A DNA stretch of 64,000 bases from Bacteroidales bacterium (GCA_017477465.1 JAFUVU010000029.1:1-64000); one strand, 5' to 3'; shown: positions 38,595 to 48,154, counted from the first letter of the stretch. Notes: a model not told the origin generated them from the letters alone. Numbers and translations: made by a program.

Positions 38595-40379
38595 ATGAAT
38601 AAAACTTTTTATTTCATTATCGGAGCAGTGCTTGTGCTGGCTGGCTGCAGCGGCAAGAACAACAGTTCCAACATCCCTTCCCGCGAAACGGATGCAAAAT
38701 ACGTCGGCCAGGCTGTGGGTAATTTCACTGCGGCCGAATGGTATCCCGGCGGCCAGCTTGGCACAACGCTCAATGTTGCCGACGACAGCTACGAGGACCC
38801 CGCTCCCGCCGTTGAGCAGCAAGGCCTGATGAAAGCCTTCAACCACGGCGAAATGTTCTTCGAGCGCAATGTGACTCTGGAGACAGCACCCTTCAAGGGT
38901 CTCGGCCCCGCGGCCGTGCGCAAATCCTGCCTGGACTGCCACCCCGCATACGGCCACGGCCACTGGCAGAGCCGCTATGAAGCCAACGGAGCAGGCGCCT
39001 GGAGCAACGGCTACCTTCTGGTAGTTTACTATGCCAACGAACCCGGCAGCAACGACGGTCCATACGCCGCAGAAGTAACGGGCATGCCTCAGACAATGAG
39101 CAACGACCCCTTCCTCCCTCCTATCGACGAAAGCGGAATCCACATCACCTGGACACCGGTCACCGCCATGGAAAGCGGCCTGCCGATGACCTTTGCCGAC
39201 GGTGAGACCTACAGCCTCATCTATCCCGATCTCACAATTGACCGTGAGGCGTTCAACACCAACCCCAACCCTTACGACACGGCTGCCGAAAAAGGTGCAA
39301 CCCTTGGCTTCAGACTGGAAAGCACCATCGGCATTCCCGGAACAGGACTTATCGACGCCATCCCGCAGGAAGCCTTCAAGGCCCAGTATCAGGCCGAAGC
39401 TCCCTACGTAGAACTGAACCCCGCCTTCTGGGACAAGGCCGCAGGCGATTTCGCCCCGAGCGCTTACTACCACAACTGGCAGAAGGGTGAATACGGAGCA
39501 GGTTATGACGCCAACGGAAAATACTACGAGAGAGACACTTACATGGACGGAAAGCTTCTCAAGAAGTTCACCTATGCCATGACCCGCGGCACTCTGCAGG
39601 ACGGAGCCGGCGCCAACGCCATCTGGAACATCACCAACGTGTCCCGCAGCGACCGTCCCTTCCTCTACACCACCGACGCATGGGCCAGGAAAATGAGTGA
39701 AACCCCTTCCGTAATAGCCACTATCATGGAGCAGGGCGAGAAATCCCCCTACTACGTAGATGTGGACGGAAACGGCACAGTGACGGAAGCAGAAGTTGCC
39801 GAAGCGGTGTACGAACTCCTGAGACCCGGCACCAACCAGTTTGACAACAAATACCACAATTTCACTCCCGACATGAGTGACGACGAGTTCTACGACTTCA
39901 TGGTCTGGCACCGCGGTCTGGCCATTCCCCGCGCCCGCAACCTCAACGACGAATCGGTACAGAAGGGCAAGAAGCTCTTTGCCGAAATGGGCTGCGCCAC
40001 CTGCCACAAGCCTTCATGGACCACGGGAGACGACAACTATTGGGCTCCGGCAATCAACAACCCCGCTAAGCAGCCTCTCCCCCGTTACGCTAATCAGACA
40101 ATCTGGCCATATTCAGACTTCATCCAGCACCGCCTGTACATGAAGAACGACATCCATGGCACCTGGTGCCGCACAACCCCGCTTTGGGGCCGCGGACTCC
40201 ATGCCCAGAATACCGGCCGTGGCGACCGCTTGCACGACTGCCGCGCCCGCAACGTAGTGGAAGCAATCATGTGGCACGGATACAGCAAAAACAGCGACGC
40301 ATTTGCATCAACCGAAAAATTTTACAATCTTAGCAAGGCAGACCGCGACGCAGTAGTTAAATTCATAGAATCTATTTAA
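38595..40379 (+). CDS. Di-heme oxidoreductase (DUF1111 family) lipoprotein
   Basis: A 594-residue lipoprotein (signal MNKTFYFIIGAVLVLAGC). Two c-type heme sites are visible: CLDCH at about residue 112 and CATCH at about 469. The layout fits the di-heme oxidoreductase/putative peroxidase family related to MauG and CcpA. It probably acts in the periplasm or on the outer membrane inner face. The cytochrome c synthetase gene starts on its last base, which makes sense since both hemes need covalent attachment. Its partner and substrate are unknown; a link to iron redox chemistry with imelysin is inferred. Confidence 0.88.
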   Translation: MNKTFYFIIGAVLVLAGCSGKNNSSNIPSRETDAKYVGQAVGNFTAAEWYPGGQLGTTLNVADDSYEDPAPAVEQQGLMKAFNHGEMFFERNVTLETAPFKGLGPAAVRKSCLDCHPAYGHGHWQSRYEANGAGAWSNGYLLVVYYANEPGSNDGPYAAEVTGMPQTMSNDPFLPPIDESGIHITWTPVTAMESGLPMTFADGETYSLIYPDLTIDREAFNTNPNPYDTAAEKGATLGFRLESTIGIPGTGLIDAIPQEAFKAQYQAEAPYVELNPAFWDKAAGDFAPSAYYHNWQKGEYGAGYDANGKYYERDTYMDGKLLKKFTYAMTRGTLQDGAGANAIWNITNVSRSDRPFLYTTDAWARKMSETPSVIATIMEQGEKSPYYVDVDGNGTVTEAEVAEAVYELLRPGTNQFDNKYHNFTPDMSDDEFYDFMVWHRGLAIPRARNLNDESVQKGKKLFAEMGCATCHKPSWTTGDDNYWAPAINNPAKQPLPRYANQTIWPYSDFIQHRLYMKNDIHGTWCRTTPLWGRGLHAQNTGRGDRLHDCRARNVVEAIMWHGYSKNSDAFASTEKFYNLSKADRDAVVKFIESI

Positions 40380-42286
40380 TGAAGCTTCAAAAAATCCTTA
40401 AGTACCTGAGCTTCGGAACTATGGCAGTTATCATCGTGGCGATGATGGCTGCCACAGTTGCTGAAAAGCTCCACGGCACCCCGGCCGTCTTCCGCTGGGT
40501 GTACCACAATCCTGTTTTCATTATCCTTTGGGCCGTAGCCGCAATTTCCGGCTTCATCTATCTGGTGCAGAAAGGCACTGTAAAGCGCCCGTTCACCTTC
40601 CTCCTGCACGTATCGTTCCTTGTGATTCTGGCAGGGGCTCTCATCACGCACATCTTCGGAGAAAGCGGCACCATCCACCTAAGGGAAGGCGAAGAATCGG
40701 CCGATTTTGAACTGGACGACGAGTCCCCGGCGACTCTCCCCTTCAGCATCAAGCTGGAAGAATTCGCCATCGACTATCACAGCGGTTCAAAAATGCCCTC
40801 GGACTATCGTTCCACCGTCACTTATCTGCCGGAAGGCAGGCAGGAGCTCATCAGCATGAACAACATCGGCAAGTACCGCGGATATCGCTTCTATCAGGCC
40901 GATTATGACGAAGACGGCAAAGGCAGCATCCTTGCCATTTCGCACGACCCCTGGGGCGTAGGCATCACTTATACCGGATACCTCCTCCTTCTGATAAGCA
41001 TGCTGGGCTTCTTCTTCCAAAAGGATACGACTTTCCGTCAGGCACTAAGGCGTGTAAGCACGGCCACTGCGGCATTGCTGCTGCTTTGCATGCCGGCGAA
41101 ATCGGCCACGAACGACGTCTCGAAGGCCCTTGGCGACATTTATGTCTATTACGGGCATCGCGTTTGTCCCTTCGACACTTACCTCCAGGAAAAGGGCTTG
41201 GATGAGGCACTGCAGAAGCTGGATCAGATGAAAATCTTCCCTCTGGCCGATTCTACCGGCACTTTGAGCTGGTACGCCGCCAAAGACAATTTCCCCGATT
41301 CGGTCTATGACGACGATGAGCTTTGGAATTTCCTGCGTAAAAGCCCTTCGGTCGTTAGCAGCAGCATCGCTTCCGGAGACGAGGAAGACGCCGTACGTGT
41401 CCTGCAGGGCATCAAAGCCTATCAGGAGAAAATTGCCGCCGATGTAATCCCCTCGCCCGCCAAGGTCAAGGCCGAAAAGATGTACATCCGCATAGCCCGC
41501 CCCAAGGTGCAGTTCATGCTGTGCCTCACCCTCGGAATCCTGCTGTTCGTGCTTGGCGCCGTCCTGCTTTCAAAAGGGAAAAAGTACCCGGCCTGGATAC
41601 TCTGGACCGGTGCGGCAATAGCCCTTCTGCTATGGATCTACCTTACCCTGGCAATCGGCCTTCGCTGGTACGCATCAGGAACAGGTCCTTATGTGGGCCG
41701 ATACAATATAATGATGCTGATGGCCTGGTTTGCCACCTTGGCTATACTGCTGCTGTTCAAGCGTTTCCCGCTCATCGAGCCGCTGGGATTTCTCCTTGCA
41801 GGCTTCACGATGCTGCTGGCAAGCAGGGCCGGAGTTAGCCCTCAGATCATGCCCCTGATGCCGGTGCTGCAGTCTCCCCTACTTTCCATCCACGTCCTTA
41901 GCATGATGATGTCGTACACGCTCTTCGGCCTTGTAGCTTTCAACGGAATAATGGGCGTGTCGGTGAGATCGTCAGAAGCCAGCGAAACCCTGCGCGATGT
42001 CAGCCTGGTGGTTCTGTATCCTGCCGTGTTCCTTCTCACCTTCGGCACCTTCTTAGGTGCAGTGTGGGCAAACATCTCCTGGGGAAGCTACTGGGCATGG
42101 GATCCTAAGGAAACCTGGGCGCTGGTCACCCTTCTCGTATATTCATTCACCCTGCACGGCGGCGTACTTAAGCCCTTCCGCAACGCCCGCTTTTTCCACT
42201 GGTTCACAATAGGCGCTTTCATCTGCGTCCTTATCACCTACTTCGGCGTCAACCTCCTCCTCGGAGGCATGCACTCCTATGCTTAA
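40379..42286 (+). CDS. ccsBA: Fused cytochrome c synthetase CcsBA (system II)
   Basis: A 635-residue membrane protein. The N-terminal half is ResB/CcsB-like (about 1-390, four helices with a large periplasmic region) and the C-terminal half is CcsA-like with the heme-handling motif WGSYWAWDPKETWAL and flanking histidines in SIHVLSMMMSYTLFG and SFTLHGGVLKPF. It exports heme and attaches it to CxxCH apocytochromes. It is the last gene of the porin-imelysin-di-heme operon. Confidence 0.93.
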   Translation: MKLQKILKYLSFGTMAVIIVAMMAATVAEKLHGTPAVFRWVYHNPVFIILWAVAAISGFIYLVQKGTVKRPFTFLLHVSFLVILAGALITHIFGESGTIHLREGEESADFELDDESPATLPFSIKLEEFAIDYHSGSKMPSDYRSTVTYLPEGRQELISMNNIGKYRGYRFYQADYDEDGKGSILAISHDPWGVGITYTGYLLLLISMLGFFFQKDTTFRQALRRVSTATAALLLLCMPAKSATNDVSKALGDIYVYYGHRVCPFDTYLQEKGLDEALQKLDQMKIFPLADSTGTLSWYAAKDNFPDSVYDDDELWNFLRKSPSVVSSSIASGDEEDAVRVLQGIKAYQEKIAADVIPSPAKVKAEKMYIRIARPKVQFMLCLTLGILLFVLGAVLLSKGKKYPAWILWTGAAIALLLWIYLTLAIGLRWYASGTGPYVGRYNIMMLMAWFATLAILLLFKRFPLIEPLGFLLAGFTMLLASRAGVSPQIMPLMPVLQSPLLSIHVLSMMMSYTLFGLVAFNGIMGVSVRSSEASETLRDVSLVVLYPAVFLLTFGTFLGAVWANISWGSYWAWDPKETWALVTLLVYSFTLHGGVLKPFRNARFFHWFTIGAFICVLITYFGVNLLLGGMHSYA

Positions 42287-42290
42287 AGCC

Positions 42291-42321
42291 TTGTAAGTAT
42301 TGAGCAAATGATGTATATTTG
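42291..42321 (+). promoter_or_regulatory. Promoter of pgi
   Basis: TTG (42291-42293), a 20-nt spacer and TATATTTG (42314-42321), 20 bp before the ATG at 42342. Confidence 0.75.
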
Positions 42322-42341
42322 TGAGCTAAAACAGATATAAA

Positions 42342-43679
42342 ATGGTTAAAGTAGATGTAAAAGGCTGTGAACCCTTCGTGGAACAGGCCAAGTTTGAAAG
42401 CTATGTAAATAAAGCCCTCGAAGCATTCGACACCCTGGATGCAGAAAACGGCGCCGGCAACGATTTCCTGGGCTGGAAGCACCTCCCCTCCGAAATCAGC
42501 GAAAGCATAATCAACGATATCGAGTCCATCCGCAACCTCTGGAACAGGAAAGGCGTGGACCTCGTGATTGCCATCGGCATCGGCGGAAGCTATCTTGGCG
42601 CAAAGTGCGTCATCGAAGCCCTCAGCCACAACTTCGCACGTCAGCTCAAGCACAAAGACGCCCCCGAAGTGGTCTTCGCCGGCAACAACCTCTCCGAAGA
42701 ATACCTGGCCGAACTCATGGACCTTGCAGTCGAGCGCAACGTCGCCTGCATCGTCATTTCCAAGAGCGGCACCACCACGGAGCCTGCCGTCGCCTTCCGT
42801 ATCTTCAAGCAGTACATTGAATCCCGCTACGGCAAGAAAGAAGCCGCCGAAAGAATCGTCGCCATCACCGACGCTTCCCGCGGCGCCCTCAAGACCCTCT
42901 CCAACCAGGAAGGTTACAAGAGCTTCATAGTTCCTGACAATGTAGGCGGACGCTTCTCCGTACTCACTCCGGTCGGCCTTCTGCCCATCGCCGTGGCCGG
43001 TTTCGACATCCGCGAGCTTGTGGACGGTGCAAAGAAAGCCGAGCGCGCCCTCGCAGCACGCGAAAAGAGCAACCCCGCCATTCAGTACGCCGCAATGCGC
43101 AACCTCCTGCACACGGAGCTGGGCAAGAGCGTCGAAATCCTTGTAAACTACTCACCCAAGCTCACTTACGTCTCCGAATGGTGGAAGCAGCTCTACGGTG
43201 AATCCGAAGGCAAAGACTCCAAAGGCATCTTCCCCGCCAGCGTCAACAACACGGCCGACCTTCACTCAATGGGTCAGTTCATCCAGGAAGGCTCTCGCAT
43301 AATGTTCGAGACAGTCCTCCACGTCGACAGCGCCCGCCGCTCAGTAGTCATCGAGTCGGACGAACAGAACCTTGACCAGCTCAACTACCTCTCCGGCAAG
43401 CATGTAGAGCATTGCAACCACATGGCCGAAATCGGCACCCGCCTAGCACACATCGACGGTGGCGTGCCCCAGATCACAATCAGCATCGACACCCTTGACG
43501 CAAAGCGCCTTGGCTCTCTGCTGTATTTCTTCGAATTCGCCTGCGGCATCAGCGCCTATACCCTTGGCGTGAACCCGTTCAACCAGCCCGGCGTGGAAGC
43601 ATACAAGAAGAACATGTTCGCACTCCTGGAAAAACCTGGATACGAAGAGGCCACCGAAGCAATCAAGGCAAGATTGTAA
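42342..43679 (+). CDS. pgi: Glucose-6-phosphate isomerase
   Basis: A 445-residue phosphoglucose isomerase of the short bacterial type, interconverting glucose-6-phosphate and fructose-6-phosphate. Active-site segments: IGIGGSYLGAKCVIEAL, ISKSGTTTEPAVAFR (phosphate binding), GGRFSVLTPVGLLP, catalytic Glu in MGQFIQEGSRIMFET, and GVNPFNQPGVEAYKKNMF with the catalytic Lys. It has its own promoter and is followed by rnpB. Confidence 0.97.
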   Translation: MVKVDVKGCEPFVEQAKFESYVNKALEAFDTLDAENGAGNDFLGWKHLPSEISESIINDIESIRNLWNRKGVDLVIAIGIGGSYLGAKCVIEALSHNFARQLKHKDAPEVVFAGNNLSEEYLAELMDLAVERNVACIVISKSGTTTEPAVAFRIFKQYIESRYGKKEAAERIVAITDASRGALKTLSNQEGYKSFIVPDNVGGRFSVLTPVGLLPIAVAGFDIRELVDGAKKAERALAAREKSNPAIQYAAMRNLLHTELGKSVEILVNYSPKLTYVSEWWKQLYGESEGKDSKGIFPASVNNTADLHSMGQFIQEGSRIMFETVLHVDSARRSVVIESDEQNLDQLNYLSGKHVEHCNHMAEIGTRLAHIDGGVPQITISIDTLDAKRLGSLLYFFEFACGISAYTLGVNPFNQPGVEAYKKNMFALLEKPGYEEATEAIKARL

Positions 43680-43688
43680 TTTTTTTAC

Positions 43689-43696
43689 TATCTTTG
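43689..43696 (+). promoter_or_regulatory. -7 box of rnpB
   Basis: TATCTTTG lies 10 bp after the pgi stop and about 15 bp before the first paired base of RNase P RNA. Confidence 0.65.
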
Positions 43697-43705
43697 CCGC
43701 CCAAA

Positions 43706-44043
43706 ACAAAATGGCGGGACGATCTGTCGCGGCGCCTGCGGCGCTGAGGAAAGTCCGCACAGGAAAGGGCACCCGTCTGTGGAAAGCACAGTGGGGAGTA
43801 ATCTTCAGATACCTGTAACAGAAAATTACCGCCGGAGGTTTTTCTTTTTTTTCCTCCGGTAAGGGTGAAAACGCGGGGTAAGAGCCCACGACGCCGTATG
43901 GCGACATGCGGCGGGTACGGTATCCGGGCCTGCAAGACCAAATATACCGGCAGATGAGGGCTGCCCGTCCGATGCCGGGGGGTAGGTTGCGAAGATAAAT
44001 GACAGATTTAAAAACAGAAAGCGGCTTACTGCCCCGCCAGTTT
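43706..44043 (+). ncRNA. rnpB: RNase P RNA, bacterial class A
   Basis: The catalytic RNA of RNase P, which trims tRNA 5' ends. Terminal helix P1 is TGGCGGG (43712-43718) with CCCGCCA (44033-44039). Universally conserved pieces are visible: GAGGAAAGTCCGCAC, AAAGGGCACCC, AAGGGTGAAAACGCGGGGTAAGAGCCCAC, AGATGAGGGCTGCCCG, GGTAGGTTGC and ACAGAAAGCGGCTTACT. A local A/T-rich loop within a CCGGAGG/CCTCCGG hairpin near 43825-43860 is a variable arm. It ends in TTTTCT at the stop codon of the convergent recX gene. Exact ends are estimated. Confidence 0.95.
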
Positions 44044-44044
44044 T

Positions 44045-44500
44045 CTAAAGGCTCTGGACACTGTCCAGGGCCTTTTCTATTGCATCGTACTCATAGCCGC
44101 GGGTAAGGCCGAACTTAATGAGTTTGAGGCGCTTCTGCGGGTCGCCTTCCAGAGTGCGGGCTTTGCTTTGCAGCAGCTTTTCCAATTTGTCGCCGGCTTT
44201 TTGCGGCTCCACTTCCTGCAGTGCCGCAGAAATGGCGGCCTCCGGAACGCCCTTGGAACGGAGCTGGAAACGGATTTTCACCGGCCCCCAGCCCTGAAGC
44301 GTGGCTTTCTCCCTGGCAAAGGCCGATGCAAAACGGACGTCGTCCACGTAACGTTCTTCCACAAGGCTGGCCACGATGGAGGCGGCTGCATCGGCATCGC
44401 CTTCCATGTCTTTCAGGGCTTTCCGATACATGTCCTTTGAGCAATACTCCGCCTTGGAGCAGAGCTTTTGCAGGCGGCTGAGGCAGCGTTTGCTTTCCAT
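44045..44500 (-). CDS. recX: RecX-family regulator of RecA
   Basis: A 151-residue helical protein with three RecX repeats: CLSRLQKLCSKAEYCSKDM, ERYVDDVRFASAFAREKA followed by GWGPVKIRFQLRSKGVPE, and KRLKLIKFGLTRGYEYDAIE. It modulates RecA filaments. It lies 7 kb from recA rather than next to it, 3 nt after the patatin-barrel gene, and its stop codon abuts the 3' end of rnpB. Confidence 0.9.
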   Translation of the reverse strand: MESKRCLSRLQKLCSKAEYCSKDMYRKALKDMEGDADAAASIVASLVEERYVDDVRFASAFAREKATLQGWGPVKIRFQLRSKGVPEAAISAALQEVEPQKAGDKLEKLLQSKARTLEGDPQKRLKLIKFGLTRGYEYDAIEKALDSVQSL

Positions 44501-44503
44501 GGG

Positions 44504-46927
44504 CTAGAAGTTGTAACCAAATGACAGATAAGCGCCTAGGCGATTGGTAAGGCTGGACCAATAGACCTGGGCCTTAATGGGCCCCGCAATAGTGTTGTAG
44601 CCATATCCAAGGCCGACGCCCCACACCGACTCTCCGCTTTCGAAATTCACGAAGTGGTCCCAGTCGTAGGAGACGTTGCCCATCAGGGAGAGGTAATGGT
44701 TCTTGCCTATACGGTAGCGGGCATCCAAACGCATCAACGCCAGGAAGTTACGCCTGAAAGCAGCATTTGAAATGCCGATGAAGGGCAGCTGCTGTTCCAC
44801 GTATCGGCCACGGATATCGCCGCCCATTACGTTGGAATAAATGATGGGAATATCTTCGCCGAGGATGAAGCGGAGCGAGGCGGAAGGCACAAGGCTGAAG
44901 CGGCCAAGGGAGACCGGCATGGTACCGTCGGCAGCTATTACGCCCATCCACTTCTGGCTTGCCGTGGGGTCGAAATATCTTGAGATTGCATCCAGCCTAA
45001 TGCCTGCCGAGACACCCTTCGAAGGGAAATAGCCGTTGTCCAGCGTCTCTACCCTGCCCTCCAGGAAGGCGCCCAGATAGTCGCGGGTGCTGGAGGAGAT
45101 GTCGTAGTCGCCTACTACGTCGTCCGAAGTAAGGACGTTGAAGACGTGGGCGTACTGATTGCGGATGCCCAGCTTGACATCGAGGTTGATCCAGCGCATA
45201 TTGGACATATACAGCTCCTGCGCCGCCGTGAGGAAACGAATCGAATAGCGGTTGGTGCCGGAAAAGAAGGTATTGCGGTCTGTATAGCGCGTTATCGCCC
45301 TCAGGTTCACCGTGGAGAACTTAGGCGCGTTGTAGGAGTATTGCAGGTCGATGTAAGGGTTGCCGCTGATACGTGCCGTCATGTCCAGGGAGGAGCCGCT
45401 CATGGAATTGGTATTTATGCCGACGTTGAGGAGCACGGCCGCCAATTCTTCCGTGTCGATTCTTGCGCCCATGCCCAATTGGTTCATGGGGCCTTTCTTG
45501 CAGGTGATTCTGAGCCGATAAGGCTCCGCCGTGCCGCGGAACTCGTAGTTCACGTAATCGTAGGCTCCCTGGCCGAAGATGCCTGCTATATCCTCTTCAA
45601 TTATGCGGCGGTTCACAATGGAGCCGGGCTTGACATACATCTTGGAGCGGATGTAATCGGCCTCCGTTTCTGAAACGCCGACTATATCTATAGCGTTGAT
45701 TACTACCGGAGTCTGGCCGATGTCAACTGCCGGAGTGCTATTCAATTTGCGCTTGGCTTTACCCACTCTGTGACGTATGGCGTCCAGTTCCTTCGAATGC
45801 TCCGCCGCAGCGTTGTAACCCCTTACGAGCATTGAGTCGATGGCCGTATTGTTGAAGCTTAACATATTGTATCCGTCCATGTTGGGATGGATGCGCACGT
45901 CAACCGACTCTACGTTTTTCTCGAAGGCGTCGTTGGAGAAAAGGTCGATGCTGGAGATGAGGATATCGGCAAGGTTTTGGATATCGTCGGCCTTCAATGA
46001 ATTGTTGGAAAGATCTACGCCGATTATGATGTCCGCGCCCATTTCGCGGGCTATGTTCACGGGGAAGTTGTTGCGCATGCCGCCATCCACCAGCACCATG
46101 CCTCCCGTACGCACGGGGGCGAAAAGGCCGGGGATGCTCATCGTCGAACGCATGGCGAGATTGATGGACCCGTCATGCCAGACCTTGGCCTTTCCGGAGG
46201 CCATGTCCGTAGCTACGCAGGCAAAGGGGATGGGGAATTTGAAAAAGTCCGTGGAATCGCTGTAACCAACTGTCCTTGAGGAAATGATGTGATTCACATT
46301 TTGGCCGAAGACAAAGCCGGAAGGAAGGCTTCCCAGAAGGTTTCCCCTTACAAGATCGCTCACTGACTCCTCGTCGCTGCCGGTATCGGCCCCTATTCTA
46401 AGCTGGCGGTTACGGCCGGATGTGAAGGGCATGTCGCCTCTCAGGTAGGCTTTGTAGTCTTCCGCCTTGTAATAGAAAGGGAAAGAGAGGAAGAACTTTT
46501 CCTTGTAACGGGTGCGGGAATAGGGAATGTATTTGCGGTCCACCTTGTCGCTGAGGGCCATGTCCCAATCTATGTTGTGGATAAGGGTGTCAAGGGCTGC
46601 CGCATCATAGCCAAGGGCATAAAAACCGCCAAGCAGACCGCCGATGCTGGTGCCGACTACCATGTCGATGGGCATCTGGTAATTCTCTTCCAGGTATTTG
46701 AGCACTCCGACGGTGGCTGCTCCCTTGGCGCCGCCTCCTGAAAGAACCAGGGCAACTGTGGGGCGTGTACGGCGGATCTGGGCCATACGGTAGCGGATCT
46801 GTCTCACTGCCACTGCGTCCTTGCTGTCAAGGCCGAAAGTGGACGAGGCGGGCTCCCCTTGCGTTTTTTGAGCGTTAAGGGTGAAGGCTCCAAAAAGCAG
46901 GATGATAACTGTCAGCAGGCGTTTCAT
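44504..46927 (-). CDS. Patatin-like phospholipase with Omp85-type barrel (PlpD-like)
   Basis: An 807-residue protein with a signal peptide (MKRLLTVIILLFGAFTLNAQ). The patatin domain (about 55-330) has the oxyanion loop SGGGAKGAATVGVLKYL, nucleophile motif GTSIGG and the catalytic Asp in DGG (VLVDGGMRNNFPV). A POTRA-like segment follows (about 410-490) and then a 16-strand barrel ending LSFGYNF. This is the layout of type Vd autotransporters such as PlpD of Pseudomonas. It probably acts as an exported or surface lipase. Adjacent genes recX and rlmN give no functional clue. Confidence 0.9.
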   Translation of the reverse strand: MKRLLTVIILLFGAFTLNAQKTQGEPASSTFGLDSKDAVAVRQIRYRMAQIRRTRPTVALVLSGGGAKGAATVGVLKYLEENYQMPIDMVVGTSIGGLLGGFYALGYDAAALDTLIHNIDWDMALSDKVDRKYIPYSRTRYKEKFFLSFPFYYKAEDYKAYLRGDMPFTSGRNRQLRIGADTGSDEESVSDLVRGNLLGSLPSGFVFGQNVNHIISSRTVGYSDSTDFFKFPIPFACVATDMASGKAKVWHDGSINLAMRSTMSIPGLFAPVRTGGMVLVDGGMRNNFPVNIAREMGADIIIGVDLSNNSLKADDIQNLADILISSIDLFSNDAFEKNVESVDVRIHPNMDGYNMLSFNNTAIDSMLVRGYNAAAEHSKELDAIRHRVGKAKRKLNSTPAVDIGQTPVVINAIDIVGVSETEADYIRSKMYVKPGSIVNRRIIEEDIAGIFGQGAYDYVNYEFRGTAEPYRLRITCKKGPMNQLGMGARIDTEELAAVLLNVGINTNSMSGSSLDMTARISGNPYIDLQYSYNAPKFSTVNLRAITRYTDRNTFFSGTNRYSIRFLTAAQELYMSNMRWINLDVKLGIRNQYAHVFNVLTSDDVVGDYDISSSTRDYLGAFLEGRVETLDNGYFPSKGVSAGIRLDAISRYFDPTASQKWMGVIAADGTMPVSLGRFSLVPSASLRFILGEDIPIIYSNVMGGDIRGRYVEQQLPFIGISNAAFRRNFLALMRLDARYRIGKNHYLSLMGNVSYDWDHFVNFESGESVWGVGLGYGYNTIAGPIKAQVYWSSLTNRLGAYLSFGYNF

Positions 46928-46930
46928 AGT

Positions 46931-47968
46931 TTATTTCTGGCTATGCTCGGCGGCATGTTTACCGGCAAGAAGGCCGCAGGCCGCAAAGATATCTTCGCCC
47001 CGGGAGGCGCGGATGGTTGCGGTGAGACCGCCTTCTTCAAGTAGTGTTTTGAATGCTTCCATGGCTTTTTCCGGAGCTGTGCCGTATGGGAAGTCCGGTA
47101 TTTTATGGAAGCGGATAAGGTTTACCCTGCACTCCAGATGCTTTAGCAGGCGGATGAGCTCCGCCGCGTGGCGGGGCGAATTGTTCCAGCCTTCAAAGAC
47201 TGTGTATTCGAAGCTTACCCTGCGCTGGCCGCTGAAGTCGTATTGTTTTATGAGGCGGACAATTTCCGTTATGGACCAGGCTTTTTGCACCGGCATCATT
47301 TCCGCCCTTTCTTCAGGGAAGGGGTTGTGAAGGCTTACTGCAAGGTGGCAGCGGCTTTCGTCCAGGAATTGTTTTAGCTTGGGCAGGACGCCTATTGTGC
47401 TGAGGGTGATGCGTTTGGGGCTCCAGGCAAGGCCCCAGTCCGCCGTCAGCACCTCTATTACGCGCTTTACCTGCTCCCAGTTGTCCAGGGGCTCGCCCAT
47501 GCCCATGAAAACGGTATTGGTGAGCTGCCCGGCTTCTTCTATCGCGAAGAACTGGCTGAGGATATCGGCCGCGTCCAGATTGCCGTGGAAGCCCTGGCGG
47601 CCTGTCATGCAGAATTTGCATCCCATCTTGCAGCCGGCTTGGGAGCTTACGCAGAGGGTTTTACGCTCGCCGTCCGGAATCATTACAGCTTCCACCGCAT
47701 TGGCGCTTTCTCCATTTACCGGGAAAAGGTATTTGCGGGTTCCGTCCTTTGAGGTTTGTACGTCTATGGGAGACGAGAGGCCAACCTCATAACTTTGGGA
47801 CAGACGTTCCCTGCCAAGTTTTGAGAGATTGGTCATTTCTTCTATGGATTTTGCACGCTTGACGTACAGCCACTGGGCTATCTGCTTGCCGGTGAAAGCC
47901 GGCAGGCCGAGCTGCAAGGCAATTTGCTTTAGTTCCTCTGGATTCTTCCCTAAAAGACGCTCTTTCAT
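46931..47968 (-). CDS. rlmN: 23S rRNA (adenine2503-C2)-methyltransferase RlmN
   Basis: About 345 residues. A radical SAM enzyme with the cluster motif CKMGCKFC (CxxxCxxC) followed by MTGRQGFHGNL, plus VFMGMGEPLDNWEQV and the C-terminal catalytic cysteine region. It methylates A2503 of 23S rRNA and A37 of some tRNAs. ATG 47968 is chosen because MKERLLGKNPEELK is the usual N-terminus and because the upstream in-frame ATG lies above the -7 box. Confidence 0.96.
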   Translation of the reverse strand: MKERLLGKNPEELKQIALQLGLPAFTGKQIAQWLYVKRAKSIEEMTNLSKLGRERLSQSYEVGLSSPIDVQTSKDGTRKYLFPVNGESANAVEAVMIPDGERKTLCVSSQAGCKMGCKFCMTGRQGFHGNLDAADILSQFFAIEEAGQLTNTVFMGMGEPLDNWEQVKRVIEVLTADWGLAWSPKRITLSTIGVLPKLKQFLDESRCHLAVSLHNPFPEERAEMMPVQKAWSITEIVRLIKQYDFSGQRRVSFEYTVFEGWNNSPRHAAELIRLLKHLECRVNLIRFHKIPDFPYGTAPEKAMEAFKTLLEEGGLTATIRASRGEDIFAACGLLAGKHAAEHSQK

Positions 47969-47973
47969 AAGTA

Positions 47974-48006
47974 CAAAAATAGGAAAAAAGATTCTGATGA
48001 GCAAAA
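47974..48006 (-). promoter_or_regulatory. Promoter of rlmN
   Basis: Minus strand TTTTG (48002-48006), 20-nt spacer and TATTTTTG (47974-47981). The box ends 5 nt before the start codon at 47968, so the mRNA is likely leaderless or nearly so. Confidence 0.65.
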
Positions 48007-48117
48007 ACCTCCGGATTATCCGTTTAGAGTCCGCCGTAACAATCTGGCAATTAGCCGATTGTAACTTAAACGTTTAATATTTTTTAAAACGCTTAATTGT
48101 CTCTAACTTGCCGGCAC

Positions 48118-48142
48118 AAAAAAAACCGCAGAAATACTGCGG
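48118..48142 (-). terminator. Terminator after the thymidine kinase gene
   Basis: Minus strand CCGCAG, 5-nt loop, CTGCGG (48126-48142), followed by a run of T residues (48118-48125). Confidence 0.85.
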
Positions 48143-48154
48143 TAAATGTAATGT

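Noticed and set aside
38508..40007. Long open frame (about 499 codons) on the minus strand opposite the di-heme oxidoreductase gene
   Set aside because: It is fully antisense to a gene with clear heme motifs, has low-complexity Gly/Val-rich translation and matches no family.
43443..43941. Two minus-strand frames across rnpB
   Set aside because: The region folds as RNase P RNA with all conserved blocks; the frames are by chance.
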